Origin: Flexistipes sp.
GTDB lineage: Bacteria > Chrysiogenota > Deferribacteres > Deferribacterales > Flexistipitaceae
Assembly: GCF_036172515.1 (NCBI RefSeq)
Contig: NZ_JAXKVW010000013.1
Location: 1-64,000 of the forward strand
Length of the DNA stretch: 64,000 nt
Direction: 5' to 3'
Both the position numbers and the translations under genes were made by a program. The notes beneath the pieces were generated by a model. That model saw nothing but the letters and a program-made list of their open reading frames with translations, did not search any database and was not told where the DNA came from. Positions 7,706 to 17,837 of this stretch are shown one piece after another (the stretch's first letter is position 1; each line of letters begins with the position of its first letter).

Positions 7706-8740
7706 TTGCCTGGGAAAGTTTTAGTGGCTATGAGCGGAGGAGTTGACAGTACCGTAACCGCTTACCTTTTAAAGAAGCAGGGGGCTGATGTTATCGGCTT
7801 AACCCTGAAAATGTTTGAAGGGCAGGAAAAGCATCTGGATGATGCAGGTAAAATGGCTGCAAAGCTAAATATACCATGGTATTTTGAGGATTATACAGAT
7901 TTTTTCCGTGATGAGGTTATATCATATTTTATAAATACATACAGAAAAGGTAAAACGCCCAATCCCTGCTGCTATTGCAATGAGTATGCAAAATTCAGAT
8001 ATCTTTTTGAACAGATGCAAAAGCATAATGCCGATAAGATAGCCACAGGGCACTATGCCCGTAAAACTTTTAAGAACGGACATTGGTTTATTGCAAAAGC
8101 CGCAAACCTAAAAAAGGATCAATCGTATTATTTGAGTCTGCTGGACGAATTTTATATAGGTTTAACTGAGTTTCCTTTAGGAGAATTCCCAAGCAAATAT
8201 CAGGTAAGAAAAATTGCTGAGGAGCTTGGTCTTGAAGTTTCCGGTAAGAAAGACAGCCAGGATGTCTGTTTTCTTGAGGGTGGGGATTACAGAGAATATC
8301 TGAGTGAAAAGATACCATCTGATAAAATCAAAAAGGGAAATTTTATTTACAAAGGTGAGATACTCAAAGAACACGAAGGGGTAGAATTCTATACTGTAGG
8401 TCAGAGGAAAGGTCTGAAAACAGGATTTCACAAGCCTTTATATGTTGTTGAAATTGACCCTGTTTCCAACAATATCTACCTTGGCTCCAAAGAGGAAACA
8501 TACTTTAAAGGTGTAAAGTTAGAGGAATGTAATTTTATTACAGAAAGAAAGTTTTTCAAATCTGAAATCAAATTAAGATACAGGATGAAAAGCGCAGCTT
8601 GTACAGTGGAGATTCTCCCTAATAATGAAGCGGCTGTACTTTTTGATGAAAAACAGTCAGCTCCCACACCGGGACAGGTGGCAGTAATTTATGATGGAGA
8701 TTTGGTTGCCGGAGGCGGAATAATAAGAAAGGCTTTTTGA
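7706..8740 (+). CDS. mnmA: tRNA-specific 2-thiouridylase MnmA
   Basis: 344 residues; thiolates U34 of tRNA-Lys/Glu/Gln using ATP and a persulfide relay. The N-terminal PP-loop KVLVAMSGGVDSTV is present, with TPNPCCYCNEYAKF carrying the first catalytic Cys, GHYAR, and SQDVCFLEGGDY with the second Cys. TVGQRKGL follows, then the C-terminal beta-barrel with PTPGQVAVIYDGD. The start codon is TTG at 7706, supported by GGGGG at 7695-7699 and the family N-terminus. Divergent from the rsmB-like gene. Confidence 0.95.
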   Translation: MPGKVLVAMSGGVDSTVTAYLLKKQGADVIGLTLKMFEGQEKHLDDAGKMAAKLNIPWYFEDYTDFFRDEVISYFINTYRKGKTPNPCCYCNEYAKFRYLFEQMQKHNADKIATGHYARKTFKNGHWFIAKAANLKKDQSYYLSLLDEFYIGLTEFPLGEFPSKYQVRKIAEELGLEVSGKKDSQDVCFLEGGDYREYLSEKIPSDKIKKGNFIYKGEILKEHEGVEFYTVGQRKGLKTGFHKPLYVVEIDPVSNNIYLGSKEETYFKGVKLEECNFITERKFFKSEIKLRYRMKSAACTVEILPNNEAAVLFDEKQSAPTPGQVAVIYDGDLVAGGGIIRKAF

Positions 8741-9190
8741 CCTACACCACTCTTCCGTTTTTTTAATAGCTATGGCAATTTATTTGAGAAAATAGTGAAA
8801 CAGGGAGTGAGTTAGTGAGATAGTGAGAAAGTGAGGTAGCGAGATAGAAAAGTAGTAATTTGTTGAGTGGGATATTGGTATTAAGTGCTAAGTGCTAAGA
8901 GCAAAGGTTGAGGTTTAAGGTAAAGGTTGATGAAGTTGAATAGCTTGATATGATTGAGCGGAGAATCAGTGCAGTAAGTTTGGGTACCTTCGTAAAATTT
9001 AGCTATTTCAACGGACAAACTTTTTCCCAGTGAATAACTACGAATAACGAAGAATAACAATAAATAACTGTTCACTTTTACTAACATTAAACATTGAACA
9101 TTGCACTATCTCACACTCATCACGGATTACGCATAACGCATTATGGCATTTCCTGTTGAAATTTTATACTAAATATATAAATTATCTCAG
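8741..9190. repeat. Intergenic region built of dispersed low-complexity repeats
   Basis: No gene is seen in ~480 bases. In order: TTTTTTAATAGCTATGGCAAT (8758-8778), a purine-rich run of GTGAG/ATAGTGAG units (~8799-8860), a TAAGTGCTAAGTGCTAAG tandem (~8881-8899), and CACTCATCACGGATTACGCA (~9114). The same modules, in similar order, occur at 1842-1995, 13669-13790 and 15760-15910. Confidence 0.6.
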
Positions 9191-9220
9191 CGAAAAAATT
9201 AATATTACGGAGGCGTAAAA

Positions 9221-11101
9221 ATGGCGGAAACTGTTCAGTTTCAGGCAGAAGTTAAGGAACTTTTAAACCTTGTAATCAATTCTTTATATACGCATAAAGA
9301 GATATTTTTAAGGGAATTGATCTCCAATGCATCGGATGCCATCGATAAGGCAAAATATCTTTCAATAACCGATAAGTCCAACAATTTAGCCGGCACTGAA
9401 TGGAAAATAAAAATTAAATCGGATAAAGATGAAGGTACTATTACCATCTCAGACAACGGAATCGGCTTGAGCAGGGATGAAGCTGTGAAATCGCTGGGTA
9501 CAATAGCGCATTCGGGTACAAAGGAATTTATCAATGCTGTTAAATCTGGTCAGATAAAAGAACAACCGGAATTGATCGGACAATTCGGAGTAGGTTTTTA
9601 TTCGGCCTTTATGGTTGCTGACAATATAACTGTGATTTCCAAAAAAGTCGGCGAGGAAAAAGGAGTAAAATGGGAGTCGGCTGCCGATGGTACATTTACT
9701 GTGGATGATGCCGATAAGGAAAGTTTCGGCACAGATGTTACAGTTACTCTTAAAGAAGATGAAATGGAGTTTCTGGATGAATGGCGTATAAAGGAGATTG
9801 TAAAAAAATATTCCGACTATATCGAGTATCCGATAACTATGGATGTTGAAAAAGAGGATAAAGACGGTAATAAGTCCATTGAAGAGGAAACGCTGAATTC
9901 GATGAAGGCCTTGTGGCTGAAGGATAAGTCGGAAATAACGGAAAACGAGTACAATGAGTTTTACAAACATATTTCCCACGATTTTACCGATCCGCTGGAA
10001 ACCATACATTTCAAAGCGGAAGGGACTCAGGAATTTTCAGCACTTCTTTACATTCCATCTCATGCGCCTTTCGATATCTTTTACAAAGATTTCAAGTTCG
10101 GACCGGCATTGTATGTAAAAAAGGTTCAGATTATGGATCATTGTGAGGAGCTGATGCCTCCTTATCTCAGATTTATCAAAGGTGTCGTTGATTCCTCTGA
10201 TTTGCCCCTCAATGTTTCACGGGAGATTCTGCAAAATAACAGAAAAGTGGAAGTGATAAAAAAGAATATCACAAAGAAGGTTCTGGAAACATTAAAGAAA
10301 ATTAAAGAGAATGATAGCGAAAAATATGATAAGTTTATTAGTGAATTCGGCAAAATTCTCAAAGAGGGGATACACTACGATTTTAGCAGAAAAGAAGAGA
10401 TAGCGGGTTTGTTGACGTTTCATACAACCAAAACAGCTGCAAATGAAAAGATAGATTTCGATAAATATTTGGAGAATATGAAAGAGGAGCAGAAAGAGAT
10501 TTATTATATTTGCGGCGACAGTGTGGATGAGGTAAAAAATTCGCCATATTTGGAGCGTTTTAAGGACAAAGATGTTGAGGTCATATTTTTTACCGATGAA
10601 ATTGATGACATGATTATGAGCACCCTTGGTGAGTATAAGGGGAAAACTCTGAAATCCGTTTTAAAAGGTGATATCAGCCTGGATGAGGAAGAAAAAAAGG
10701 AAACTGAAAACAGAGAGAAAGAGCTGAAAGGCTTTCTTGATTCGATAAAAGATTATCTGAAGGGCAAAGTTAAAGATGTGAAAATTTCCAACAGATTGAA
10801 AGATTCACCTGCGTGTCTTGTGGTTGATGAAGATGCGATGGATCCTGCGATGAAAAAACTTCTGGAATCCATGGGTCAGGAAGTACCTTCTCAGGAAAAG
10901 ACACTGGAGATAAATGCGGAACATCCTGTTGTAAAGCAGCTGAAGGAAATATATGAAACCGATCCGAATAGCGGTACTGTAAGCGATTATATGGATTTAT
11001 TGTATAACCTGAGTCTCGTTGTGGAGGGAGAAAAGCCGGAAAATCCTTCTGATTTTGTCAAAAAACTATCAAATATGATGTCAAAAAGTCTGAAATCCTG
11101 A
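9221..11101 (+). CDS. htpG: Molecular chaperone HtpG (Hsp90)
   Basis: 626 residues, the normal bacterial Hsp90 length. N-terminal GHKL ATPase motifs: ELISNASDAIDKAKYLS, DNGIGLS, IGQFGVGFYSAFMVAD. The middle domain has GVVDSSDLPLNVSREILQ with the catalytic Arg loop, and the C-terminal dimerisation segment ends at KSLKS. Cytoplasmic ATP-driven chaperone. GGAGG upstream fixes the ATG. It stands alone, followed by a strong bidirectional terminator; no CIRCE-type element was seen upstream. Confidence 0.97.
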   Translation: MAETVQFQAEVKELLNLVINSLYTHKEIFLRELISNASDAIDKAKYLSITDKSNNLAGTEWKIKIKSDKDEGTITISDNGIGLSRDEAVKSLGTIAHSGTKEFINAVKSGQIKEQPELIGQFGVGFYSAFMVADNITVISKKVGEEKGVKWESAADGTFTVDDADKESFGTDVTVTLKEDEMEFLDEWRIKEIVKKYSDYIEYPITMDVEKEDKDGNKSIEEETLNSMKALWLKDKSEITENEYNEFYKHISHDFTDPLETIHFKAEGTQEFSALLYIPSHAPFDIFYKDFKFGPALYVKKVQIMDHCEELMPPYLRFIKGVVDSSDLPLNVSREILQNNRKVEVIKKNITKKVLETLKKIKENDSEKYDKFISEFGKILKEGIHYDFSRKEEIAGLLTFHTTKTAANEKIDFDKYLENMKEEQKEIYYICGDSVDEVKNSPYLERFKDKDVEVIFFTDEIDDMIMSTLGEYKGKTLKSVLKGDISLDEEEKKETENREKELKGFLDSIKDYLKGKVKDVKISNRLKDSPACLVVDEDAMDPAMKKLLESMGQEVPSQEKTLEINAEHPVVKQLKEIYETDPNSGTVSDYMDLLYNLSLVVEGEKPENPSDFVKKLSNMMSKSLKS

Positions 11102-11111
11102 AAAACAGATT

Positions 11112-11149
11112 AAAATCAAGCTCGTGCATAATGTACGAGCTTGATTTTA
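11112..11149. terminator. Bidirectional terminator
   Basis: AAAATCAAGCTCGT (11112-11125) pairs perfectly with ACGAGCTTGATTTT (11135-11148). The stem has flanking A and T runs, so it can act for htpG (+) and for the LonB gene (-), whose stop codon it touches. Confidence 0.88.
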
Positions 11150-13561
11150 TTTCTTACCTGGTTCTTGTTTCGTTCTTTTGGTCTTACCTGCCTCGTTATA
11201 TTCTCTGATCTTTTTTTCTATATAGTATCCGAGACTGCCGCGTTTGAAATTGCCTTTGGTGTTGCGCTCTCCCAGGGGATAGCCCGTGAGGAGCTTTAGA
11301 GCTTCACTGACATTCTCCACTGCATATATACTGAAATTACCCTCTTTCACCGCTTTAAGAACCTCGTCGTTAAGCAGTAGGTGGTCTATGTTGGATTTTG
11401 GTATTATTACACCCTGTTTTCCTGTCAGCCCTTTCTCTTTACAAACCTTAAAGAACCCTTCTATTTTTTCGTTTACTCCGCCGATTGCCTGGACTTCTCC
11501 TTTTTGGTTTACTGAGCCGGTTAGTGCAATGTTCTGCTTTATCGGTTTCTCTGATATGGCAGAGAGTATGGCACACAATTCAGCAAGAGAAGCACTGTCG
11601 CCATCCACTCCTCCGTATGACTGTTCAAATACAATACTTGCCGTCAGACCGAGCTTTATTTTTTTCCCGAAATTATCCCCGAGAAAACCGGAAAGTATCA
11701 GTACCCCCTTTGAGTGTATGGGGCCTCCGAATTTTACTTCCCTTTCAATATCTATTACCTTGCCCTCTCCAATTCTTACCGTAGCCGTAATTTTAGCAGG
11801 GCTGCCGAATGCAAGCTGACCCAGCTGCATAACGGTAAGAGCGTTTAGCTGACCTGTTTTTTCACCTTCTGTGCTTATCAGTTTAATTTCTCTTTTAATG
11901 GATTCGTATAACCTTTCCTTTATTCTTCCGCCTCTGAACTCCTGCTCTTCAAGTGCCTTTTTTATATCCTGTGCTTCTATAACATTTCGTCCTTCTATAT
12001 CAGCGAAATGATCAGCTTCTTTGAGTAAATCGGAGATACTCTGCATATGTATGCTGAGCTTTTTCGTATCCCCGCTTTTTCTTGAACTTGCATCGATTAC
12101 TTTGGCAACGGCGTATCTGTTTAGAGGTTTTAGTTCGCAGTTTGAAACTATCGAAGCTATGAGTTTCGAATAAAGCTCCATGTTTTCATCAGTTCTTATG
12201 ATTTCTTCTTCAAAGTCTGCTACAACTTTAAACAGTTCAAGAAAATCGGGGTCATACTGACTCAAGAGGTAATAAAAAATCCTTTCACCGATTAAAACAA
12301 CTTTCAGTTTAAGCGGAATTTCTTCCGGTTCTAGTGTAACTGTGCTGGTCAGGCTTAATAACTCCTGTATACTTTCAGTTTTTATCGATTCAGAGCGAAT
12401 AACTCTTTTGAGTCCTTCCCATGCATAAGGCTGCATCAGTAGCTTTCTGACATCCAGTATTAGGTAGCCACCGTTAGCGGAATGAAGGGAGCCCGGTTTT
12501 ATCAGTGTAAAGTCAGTCATCAGTGTCCCCATTTGGGACGTGTGCTCAATCCGTCCTACAAGGTTCTGATATGTGGGATTTTGTTCATAAATGATAGGCA
12601 GTTCTGCGCTATTTTCATGGCACACAAGAACGTTTACGGAATAACGTTTGAAGCTCGGCTTAAAATATGCAGAAAATGGGTTTTGCTTATCTTCCTGCTG
12701 GTTGTAGTCTTTATAAATAAAATCCTGGAAATTTTCCACAATATCCTCTTCAACTTCATCAAGGTATTTTTGTATTTTCGAATTATTGGAGTAATAGCTT
12801 TTCAGCTGCTTTAAAAGAGGATCTATTACATTTCTGGCGGTATCTTTGTTGAGAGCGTTTATCTGCTCATCCATCTCTTTTCTCATCTGTCCTGTTTTTC
12901 GCATAAGTGCCTGAAGTTCTTCCTGGAGATATACAATCTTTTTGGAAAAATCCTCTTTTGTTGCATCATCAAGCTGCTGGAATTCTTCCTGGCTCATATT
13001 CTTCCCGTTTTTATTCATCGGAACGAACACAATACCCTGGGGTGTTTGAACCATAGCAATATTTTTTGAGCGGGCCTGTGATTCTAACTGGCGGTACAAT
13101 TCTTCATTCTTTTTATTGAACTGTTCAGTGATAGCCCGGCGCTGGTTCATGTATTCGTTGCTTTCAAAAGCTTCGTTTAATGTTCTTTTGCAGGCATTTA
13201 CAAGATCATCCATATGTTTCTTGAAGTTGTATGCTCTTCCAGGGTCAAGTTTTATCGCATACGGTTTGTGGGAATTTTTAAAATTATTTACATAACACCA
13301 GTCGTAAGGCTTACCGTCCTTTCTCGTGATGGATTCCAGGTATTCTTTTGTTAAAACGTGTCTGCCGGTTCCTGCACGACCCATTACAAAAATATTATAT
13401 CCTCTGTGCTTAATTCCTGTTCCGGTTTCAAGAGAGCGCTTAGCACGCTCCTGCCCTATGAAATCTTTTATTGTAGCCAAGTCCTCTGTTGTCTTAAAAT
13501 TAAAGGATTCCGGGTCACATCTGTTGTACAGTGATTCATATGTTAAACGTTTGACCGGCAT
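11147..13561 (-). CDS. LonB-type ATP-dependent protease (AAA+ / Lon Ser-Lys domain)
   Basis: 804 residues of the COG1067 LonB/YcbZ-like group. N-terminal AAA+ part: IGQERAKRSL and a degenerate P-loop GRAGTGRH near residue 57. A long charged helical insertion follows (~105-290), then an LMQPYAW / TDENMELY AAA segment. The C-terminal Lon protease domain has the catalytic Ser in GGVDGDSASLAELCAILSA and the Lys region in LTGSVNQKGEVQAIGGVNEKIEGF. The P-loop Lys is Arg here, as is common in this group. Start at 13561: AGGAGGG lies 4 bases upstream. Likely cytoplasmic quality-control protease alongside HtpG and HslUV. Confidence 0.92.
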   Translation of the reverse strand: MPVKRLTYESLYNRCDPESFNFKTTEDLATIKDFIGQERAKRSLETGTGIKHRGYNIFVMGRAGTGRHVLTKEYLESITRKDGKPYDWCYVNNFKNSHKPYAIKLDPGRAYNFKKHMDDLVNACKRTLNEAFESNEYMNQRRAITEQFNKKNEELYRQLESQARSKNIAMVQTPQGIVFVPMNKNGKNMSQEEFQQLDDATKEDFSKKIVYLQEELQALMRKTGQMRKEMDEQINALNKDTARNVIDPLLKQLKSYYSNNSKIQKYLDEVEEDIVENFQDFIYKDYNQQEDKQNPFSAYFKPSFKRYSVNVLVCHENSAELPIIYEQNPTYQNLVGRIEHTSQMGTLMTDFTLIKPGSLHSANGGYLILDVRKLLMQPYAWEGLKRVIRSESIKTESIQELLSLTSTVTLEPEEIPLKLKVVLIGERIFYYLLSQYDPDFLELFKVVADFEEEIIRTDENMELYSKLIASIVSNCELKPLNRYAVAKVIDASSRKSGDTKKLSIHMQSISDLLKEADHFADIEGRNVIEAQDIKKALEEQEFRGGRIKERLYESIKREIKLISTEGEKTGQLNALTVMQLGQLAFGSPAKITATVRIGEGKVIDIEREVKFGGPIHSKGVLILSGFLGDNFGKKIKLGLTASIVFEQSYGGVDGDSASLAELCAILSAISEKPIKQNIALTGSVNQKGEVQAIGGVNEKIEGFFKVCKEKGLTGKQGVIIPKSNIDHLLLNDEVLKAVKEGNFSIYAVENVSEALKLLTGYPLGERNTKGNFKRGSLGYYIEKKIREYNEAGKTKRTKQEPGKK

Positions 13562-13817
13562 ATTCCCTCCTTGTTTCAAATATATAATAGATATTAACAC
13601 AGCTTTTTCTTTCTGTAAAATGCATCGACAGGGTTTCCCTCCTTAATAATGAGTAATTTTCCATCATCCTTTTTTAAGAGCTATGGCAATTTGTTGACGA
13701 GGGAGTGAAGTAGTGAGATGGAGAGGTAGTGAACTCGTGAAGTGGAGAAGTAGGGAAAAAGGCAAAGGTATAGGTATAGGTTGAGACGGTTAAGAGGTTG
13801 CCAAAATTAGTAATCTC
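13562..13817. repeat. Intergenic dispersed repeat
   Basis: Non-coding stretch of ~250 bases. TTTTTTAAGAGCTATGGCAAT at 13670-13690 is followed by purine-rich GAGGGAGTGAAGTAGTGAGA and GGTAGTGAACTCGTGAAGTGG units (~13699-13755) and an AAAGGTATAGGTATAGG tandem. Same module order as at 8757. Confidence 0.55.
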
Positions 13818-13845
13818 TTGAAAAATACAGTATTAGTGATATATT
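13818..13845 (+). promoter_or_regulatory. Sigma-70-type promoter for hslVU
   Basis: TTGAAA (13818-13823) and TATATT (13840-13845) with a 16-base spacer, ~32 bases before the hslV start. Read by eye. Confidence 0.5.
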
Positions 13846-13876
13846 AAATCCCCTATTTCAAAAAATGGAGATGAAA

Positions 13877-14404
13877 ATGTTTGACGGAACAACAGTTTTA
13901 GCCGTTTATAAAGACGGTAATATCGCCATAGGTGCTGACGGACAGGTTACGTTCGGACATACGGTATTAAAACACAATGCTGTAAAAATCAGAAAACTCT
14001 TTAACAAAAAGGTTCTATGTGGTTTTGCAGGATCAACTGCTGATGCCTTTACTCTTATGGAACGTTTTGAAACGAAACTTGAAGAGTACAGCGGTCAGCT
14101 CCTCAGAGCCGCAGTCGAGCTTGCGAAAAACTGGCGGACGGATAAATACCTGAGAAACCTGGAAGCGATGATGATTGTTGCTGATAAAGACAATCTTTTT
14201 TTAATTACGGGTAACGGCGATGTTGTGGATCCGGCAAAGAACCTGGCTGCAATAGGTTCCGGAGGAGCTTATGCTCAGGCGGCTGCAACCGCTTTAATTG
14301 AAAATACCGATTACGATGCAGGCACAATTGTCAGGAAATCTCTTGAGATAGCTGCTGACATATGTATCTATACGAATCACAATATCAGTATTGAAAGTTT
14401 GTAA
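13877..14404 (+). CDS. hslV: ATP-dependent protease peptidase subunit HslV
   Basis: 175 residues; threonine-protease subunit of the HslUV (ClpQY) complex. The catalytic Thr pair is in [13 protein letters not shown], so residues before TT should be removed. Conserved: [56 protein letters not shown] and [13 protein letters not shown]. Three in-frame ATGs (13865, 13871, 13877) are close together; 13877 is preferred because GGAG at 13867-13870 gives the best spacing. hslU follows 13 bases after the stop. Confidence 0.95.
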   Translation: MFDGTTVLAVYKDGNIAIGADGQVTFGHTVLKHNAVKIRKLFNKKVLCGFAGSTADAFTLMERFETKLEEYSGQLLRAAVELAKNWRTDKYLRNLEAMMIVADKDNLFLITGNGDVVDPAKNLAAIGSGGAYAQAAATALIENTDYDAGTIVRKSLEIAADICIYTNHNISIESL

Positions 14405-14417
14405 ACTGGAGGTAGAT

Positions 14418-15740
14418 GTGGAAAATATTACACCGAGGGAAATTGTTGACATTTTGAATAAATATATTGTGGGGCAGGCCAATGCCAAAAAGGCCGTTTC
14501 CATTGCCCTGAGGAACAGGTGGAGACGTCTTCAGCTGTCAAAAAATCTGCAGGATGAAATTGCCCCCAAAAATATTATTATGATAGGCCCCACAGGGGTA
14601 GGTAAGACTGAAATTGCAAGACGTTTGGCAAAACTTACCAAGTCGCCATTTATTAAAGTAGAGGCCAGTAAATTTACCGAAGTGGGTTATGTGGGAAGAG
14701 ATGTAGAGTCTATGATCAGAGATCTTGTGGAGATTGCTATCAGTATGGTTAAGGCTGAGAAAAGGGAATATGTGCTTGATAAAGCAGAAATTAATACCGA
14801 AGACAGGCTGCTGGATTTATTGCTGCCCAAACCGAAAGGCTATGCAGACACTGAAGACGACTCTGAAACTCGTGAAAAGTTTCGTAAGCTGCTGAGGGAC
14901 GGAAAACTTGATGAGAGAAGTGTGGAAATTGAAGTGGATGAAGCAGGCCCACAAGTGGAGGTTCTGACCAACACCGGAATGGAAGATTTGGGGATGAATC
15001 TGCAGGATATGTTTAAAAATATGTTTCCTTCAAAGAAAAAAAGAAGAAAGGTTAAGATAAAAGAAGCAAGGAATATAATCCTGCAGCAGGAAGTTAATCG
15101 TCTTATCGATATGGATGAGGTGAAAAGTGATGCCTTAAAACGGGTGGAGCAGTCCGGCATTATATTTCTCGATGAGATTGACAAAGTTTCCTCCGGAGCT
15201 TCAGGGTATAAAGGAGGCGATGTTTCCCGCGAAGGCGTCCAGAGGGATCTTTTGCCGATAATAGAAGGTTCCACAGTAATGACGAAATATGGTATGGTGA
15301 AAACGGATCACATACTTTTTATAGCTGCCGGTGCTTTCCATATTTCAAAACCTTCGGATCTGGTGCCCGAATTGCAGGGGAGATTTCCTATTCGAGTTGA
15401 GCTGGATTCACTGTCAAAATCTGATTTTGTAAAAATACTCAAAGAGCCTGAAAATGCTCTTACAAAACAGTACCAAGCCCTGATGGGGGCAGATAATGTG
15501 GAAGTGGTATTTTGTGATGACGGTATAGAAAGGCTTGCGGAAATCGCCACGGAGGTTAACAAGACAAATGAAAATATAGGGGCGAGAAGACTTCATACGA
15601 TACTGGAAAGACTGCTTGAAGATATTTCTTTTGAAGCCCCGGATGTTAAAGACAGCAAAATTGAGATCAATGCTGAGTACGTTGACTCCAAGCTGGAAGA
15701 TGTTGTCCGTGACCAGGATCTTAGTAAATATATCTTATAA
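14418..15740 (+). CDS. hslU: ATP-dependent protease ATPase subunit HslU
   Basis: 440 residues; AAA+ unfoldase partner of Hsl[26 protein letters not shown] at the N-terminus, Walker [16 protein letters not shown] near residue 57, [15 protein letters not shown] pore-loop region, intermediate I-domain (~110-230), Walker [10 protein letters not shown], and [12 protein letters not shown]. Start taken as GTG at 14418: GGAGG lies at 14408-14412 and [10 protein letters not shown] matches the family N-terminus; a TTG at 14391 would overlap hslV. The C-terminus DLSKYIL is the tail that docks into HslV. Confidence 0.95.
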   Translation: MENITPREIVDILNKYIVGQANAKKAVSIALRNRWRRLQLSKNLQDEIAPKNIIMIGPTGVGKTEIARRLAKLTKSPFIKVEASKFTEVGYVGRDVESMIRDLVEIAISMVKAEKREYVLDKAEINTEDRLLDLLLPKPKGYADTEDDSETREKFRKLLRDGKLDERSVEIEVDEAGPQVEVLTNTGMEDLGMNLQDMFKNMFPSKKKRRKVKIKEARNIILQQEVNRLIDMDEVKSDALKRVEQSGIIFLDEIDKVSSGASGYKGGDVSREGVQRDLLPIIEGSTVMTKYGMVKTDHILFIAAGAFHISKPSDLVPELQGRFPIRVELDSLSKSDFVKILKEPENALTKQYQALMGADNVEVVFCDDGIERLAEIATEVNKTNENIGARRLHTILERLLEDISFEAPDVKDSKIEINAEYVDSKLEDVVRDQDLSKYIL

Positions 15741-15944
15741 ATTCAAAAAGAGAGAAGCTTTATGTTAGTGAAACGGGGAGGTTGTGAGTTAGGGAAATAG
15801 AGAGGTAGTAAGTTGGAGAAATTGTGAAATAGGAATTTGTTTGTTCTTTCTTAGCACTTAACACTTAGTCCTTAGCACTGCTCATCACTCATCACTGATT
15901 ACGCATCACGGGCTTTTTGTGTGTTTGCTGGATTATTCAATGGT
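15741..15944. repeat. Intergenic dispersed repeat
   Basis: Non-coding. Purine-rich GGTTGTGAGTTAGGGAAATA and GAGGTAGTAAGTTGGAG units (~15780-15820), then CTTAGCACTTAACACTTAGT (inverse of the TAAGTGCTAAG units elsewhere), then CATCACTCATCACTGATTAC (~15884). No terminator was recognised after hslU. Confidence 0.55.
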
Positions 15945-17366
15945 TTACAGTTTTTCTATAGCGTTCAGGATTTTTTCTTTAATTTTTTCGCTTGTTTCCT
16001 TCTCACATATTTTTTCCAGAAACCTTCTGTAACCGGAAGGTTTCTCCTCAGTCAGTATCTCGACAGCTTTCAGCCGGACTTCAGGGCTTTCGTCATTTAA
16101 CAGCACTTCTTTAGCAGCGGGAACAGCTCTGTTTTTGTTAAGCTTGGAGAGTGACACCAAAGCTTCTCTGCGGATATCCGCATCTTCATTTCCAAGAAGA
16201 TCAAAGAGAAAATCGGAACAGTCCACACCAATATTACCCACAGCCTGAATTATTGCTATTTTGACATTTTCCGATGCATTTTCGTAAGCATTAACGAGAA
16301 AATTGGTGCATGATTCATTGTCACAGAGGCCGCCTACAGCTTTGGTTGCATAATAAGCAAACCATCCGTTTTCTTTTTGTATTATTGACAGGATTTCACC
16401 AATTTTATCCTTGGCTTTGATTCTGATAAGAGCATGGGCTGCTTCTTCTCTGACCTTTAAAGACGCATCCCTTAACAGTCCTAATAGAATGTCAGCTGTT
16501 TCCGGATAGCTGTATAAGGAGATGGCTTTAACAATGGTTGTTTTGATGAATTCGTTGGTTCCGTTTGTCAGCATGTCTTTGAGATATATATAGCTGTTAT
16601 CATCATTGATAAGACTTAATGCCCTAATGGTGATTCGCTTTAGCCGGTCATCCGGGTCTGTCAGGTATTCTTTAAGGCGCGCAGCATCATTTTCATCACT
16701 TAGCAAAGCTATAGTCGCTGCAGCAGCCTCTGCCACATCTATAAAAGGGCTCTTCAGAAATGAGTATATTTTATCCTTCGATGCCTCATCATGCAGCCAG
16801 CCGAGAGCCAAAATTGCAGCTTTGTTTACATTGCCGACATCATCGTCGAGATTTTCTCGTATTGTTGTTAGCAGACTTCTGTCAAAAGCTTTCCCTACGG
16901 TTAATATGGCATACTCTTTGAGGATTGGATCAGTGTTATACAAAAGCTCTGTCATCTTTTGCTTAAGGCTGTCATTGTAATTTTCAGCTATGTAATCAGA
17001 GGCTGCGTCACAGTTTTCGGGATCCAGAAAAAAATCAGTTAGTTCATCAACTGAGTAGGAAGAAAAATCTTTTTCGATATCGATAAAATTTATTAAATTA
17101 CTTATTTCCATTAGCTGCATTACAGCTTCATGAACGTTTGTCAGTATGAGGCTGGCATTTTTTCTGCTGAGTTCTTTTTTTAGATCAATGATTTTTGAGA
17201 CAACATTACTCTGTATGTACGAGCAGTTTCTTAAATCAAGCTTTACAAGGGTTGTTTCTTCGAAAATCTCCAACTCATTCTTCATTTTTTCAATATCATT
17301 TACTGAAAGGGTTTCAGACATCATAATTTTTACAATACCGTTTTCTCTGATAACTCTGTATGACAT
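15945..17366 (-). CDS. STAS domain fused to HEAT-repeat array
   Basis: 473 residues. Residues ~1-100 form a STAS-like (anti-anti-sigma type) domain with LVKLDLRNCSYIQSNVVSKIIDL where the phospho-Ser loop normally lies. The rest (~115-473) is a run of about ten to twelve HEAT/PBS-lyase-like helical repeats, e.g. AAILALGWLHDEASKDKIYSFL, KVREEAAHALIRI, DIRREALVSLSKL, EVRLKAVEIL. Such arrays are protein-protein scaffolds. No membrane segment. GGAG precedes the ATG. It sits 3 bases after a single-domain STAS gene, so the two are surely one operon, suggesting a partner-switching signalling module; the target is not visible. Confidence 0.82.
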   Translation of the reverse strand: MSYRVIRENGIVKIMMSETLSVNDIEKMKNELEIFEETTLVKLDLRNCSYIQSNVVSKIIDLKKELSRKNASLILTNVHEAVMQLMEISNLINFIDIEKDFSSYSVDELTDFFLDPENCDAASDYIAENYNDSLKQKMTELLYNTDPILKEYAILTVGKAFDRSLLTTIRENLDDDVGNVNKAAILALGWLHDEASKDKIYSFLKSPFIDVAEAAAATIALLSDENDAARLKEYLTDPDDRLKRITIRALSLINDDNSYIYLKDMLTNGTNEFIKTTIVKAISLYSYPETADILLGLLRDASLKVREEAAHALIRIKAKDKIGEILSIIQKENGWFAYYATKAVGGLCDNESCTNFLVNAYENASENVKIAIIQAVGNIGVDCSDFLFDLLGNEDADIRREALVSLSKLNKNRAVPAAKEVLLNDESPEVRLKAVEILTEEKPSGYRRFLEKICEKETSEKIKEKILNAIEKL

Positions 17367-17369
17367 TTT

Positions 17370-17666
17370 TTACTCCGAAGACTTGCTGGTGTTATACATT
17401 TTAAAAAGATTGCTGAGGTTTGTAAAAGTCATTATTTCCATTATTTCAGGTTTTATTTCGCACAGCCAAAGTTCCCTTTTTCGCTTTTTACTGTACTCCA
17501 GCAATCCAATAAGGGTGTTCAGGCCTTCCTTGTCAAGGTAAATGACATTTTTGAAAGAAATAAAGGTGACTTTGTTTTTCTCTATTGAATACATTATTTT
17601 TTCTTTCAATTCTGATGAACTGTCTTTATTCAGCTTTTCGTCCGGATAAACTGTATTATGATTCAT
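17370..17666 (-). CDS. STAS-domain protein (anti-anti-sigma-like)
   Basis: 98-residue single STAS domain: VTFISFKNVIYLDKEGLNTLIGLLEYSKKRKRELWLCEI. In SpoIIAA-like proteins the phosphorylated Ser sits where DKEG is here, so it is not certain that this one is phospho-regulated; an Asp/Lys/Glu at the switch position could fix one state. AGGAG lies upstream of the ATG. First gene of a two-gene operon with the STAS-HEAT protein. No anti-sigma kinase or sigma gene is adjacent. Confidence 0.8.
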   Translation of the reverse strand: MNHNTVYPDEKLNKDSSSELKEKIMYSIEKNKVTFISFKNVIYLDKEGLNTLIGLLEYSKKRKRELWLCEIKPEIMEIMTFTNLSNLFKMYNTSKSSE

Positions 17667-17837
17667 TTTTGATACTCCTTCAAGGCTAACGAAGAAAGAT
17701 TTATATCAGAAAAAAGCTTTTTGTACAAATTTAATTTTATTTGGCACCCTCCCTTTTTTTAGAAAGATATATCAATATTGGGATTTTCACTCATATTCGA
17801 GATCGAAACTCGTAACTACTGCCAGTAACCGCCTAAT

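Noticed and set aside
9150-9220. Heat-shock operator (CIRCE) or sigma-32 promoter upstream of htpG
   Set aside because: No TTAGCACTC-N9-GAGTGCTAA palindrome is present; only AT-rich sequence.
9449-10009. 186-residue reading frame antisense to htpG
   Set aside because: It lies wholly inside htpG's conserved coding sequence, has a biased composition and no ribosome site; a shadow frame.
11286-11819. 177-residue reading frame antisense to the LonB protease
   Set aside because: It mirrors the Lon catalytic domain on the other strand; no family features.
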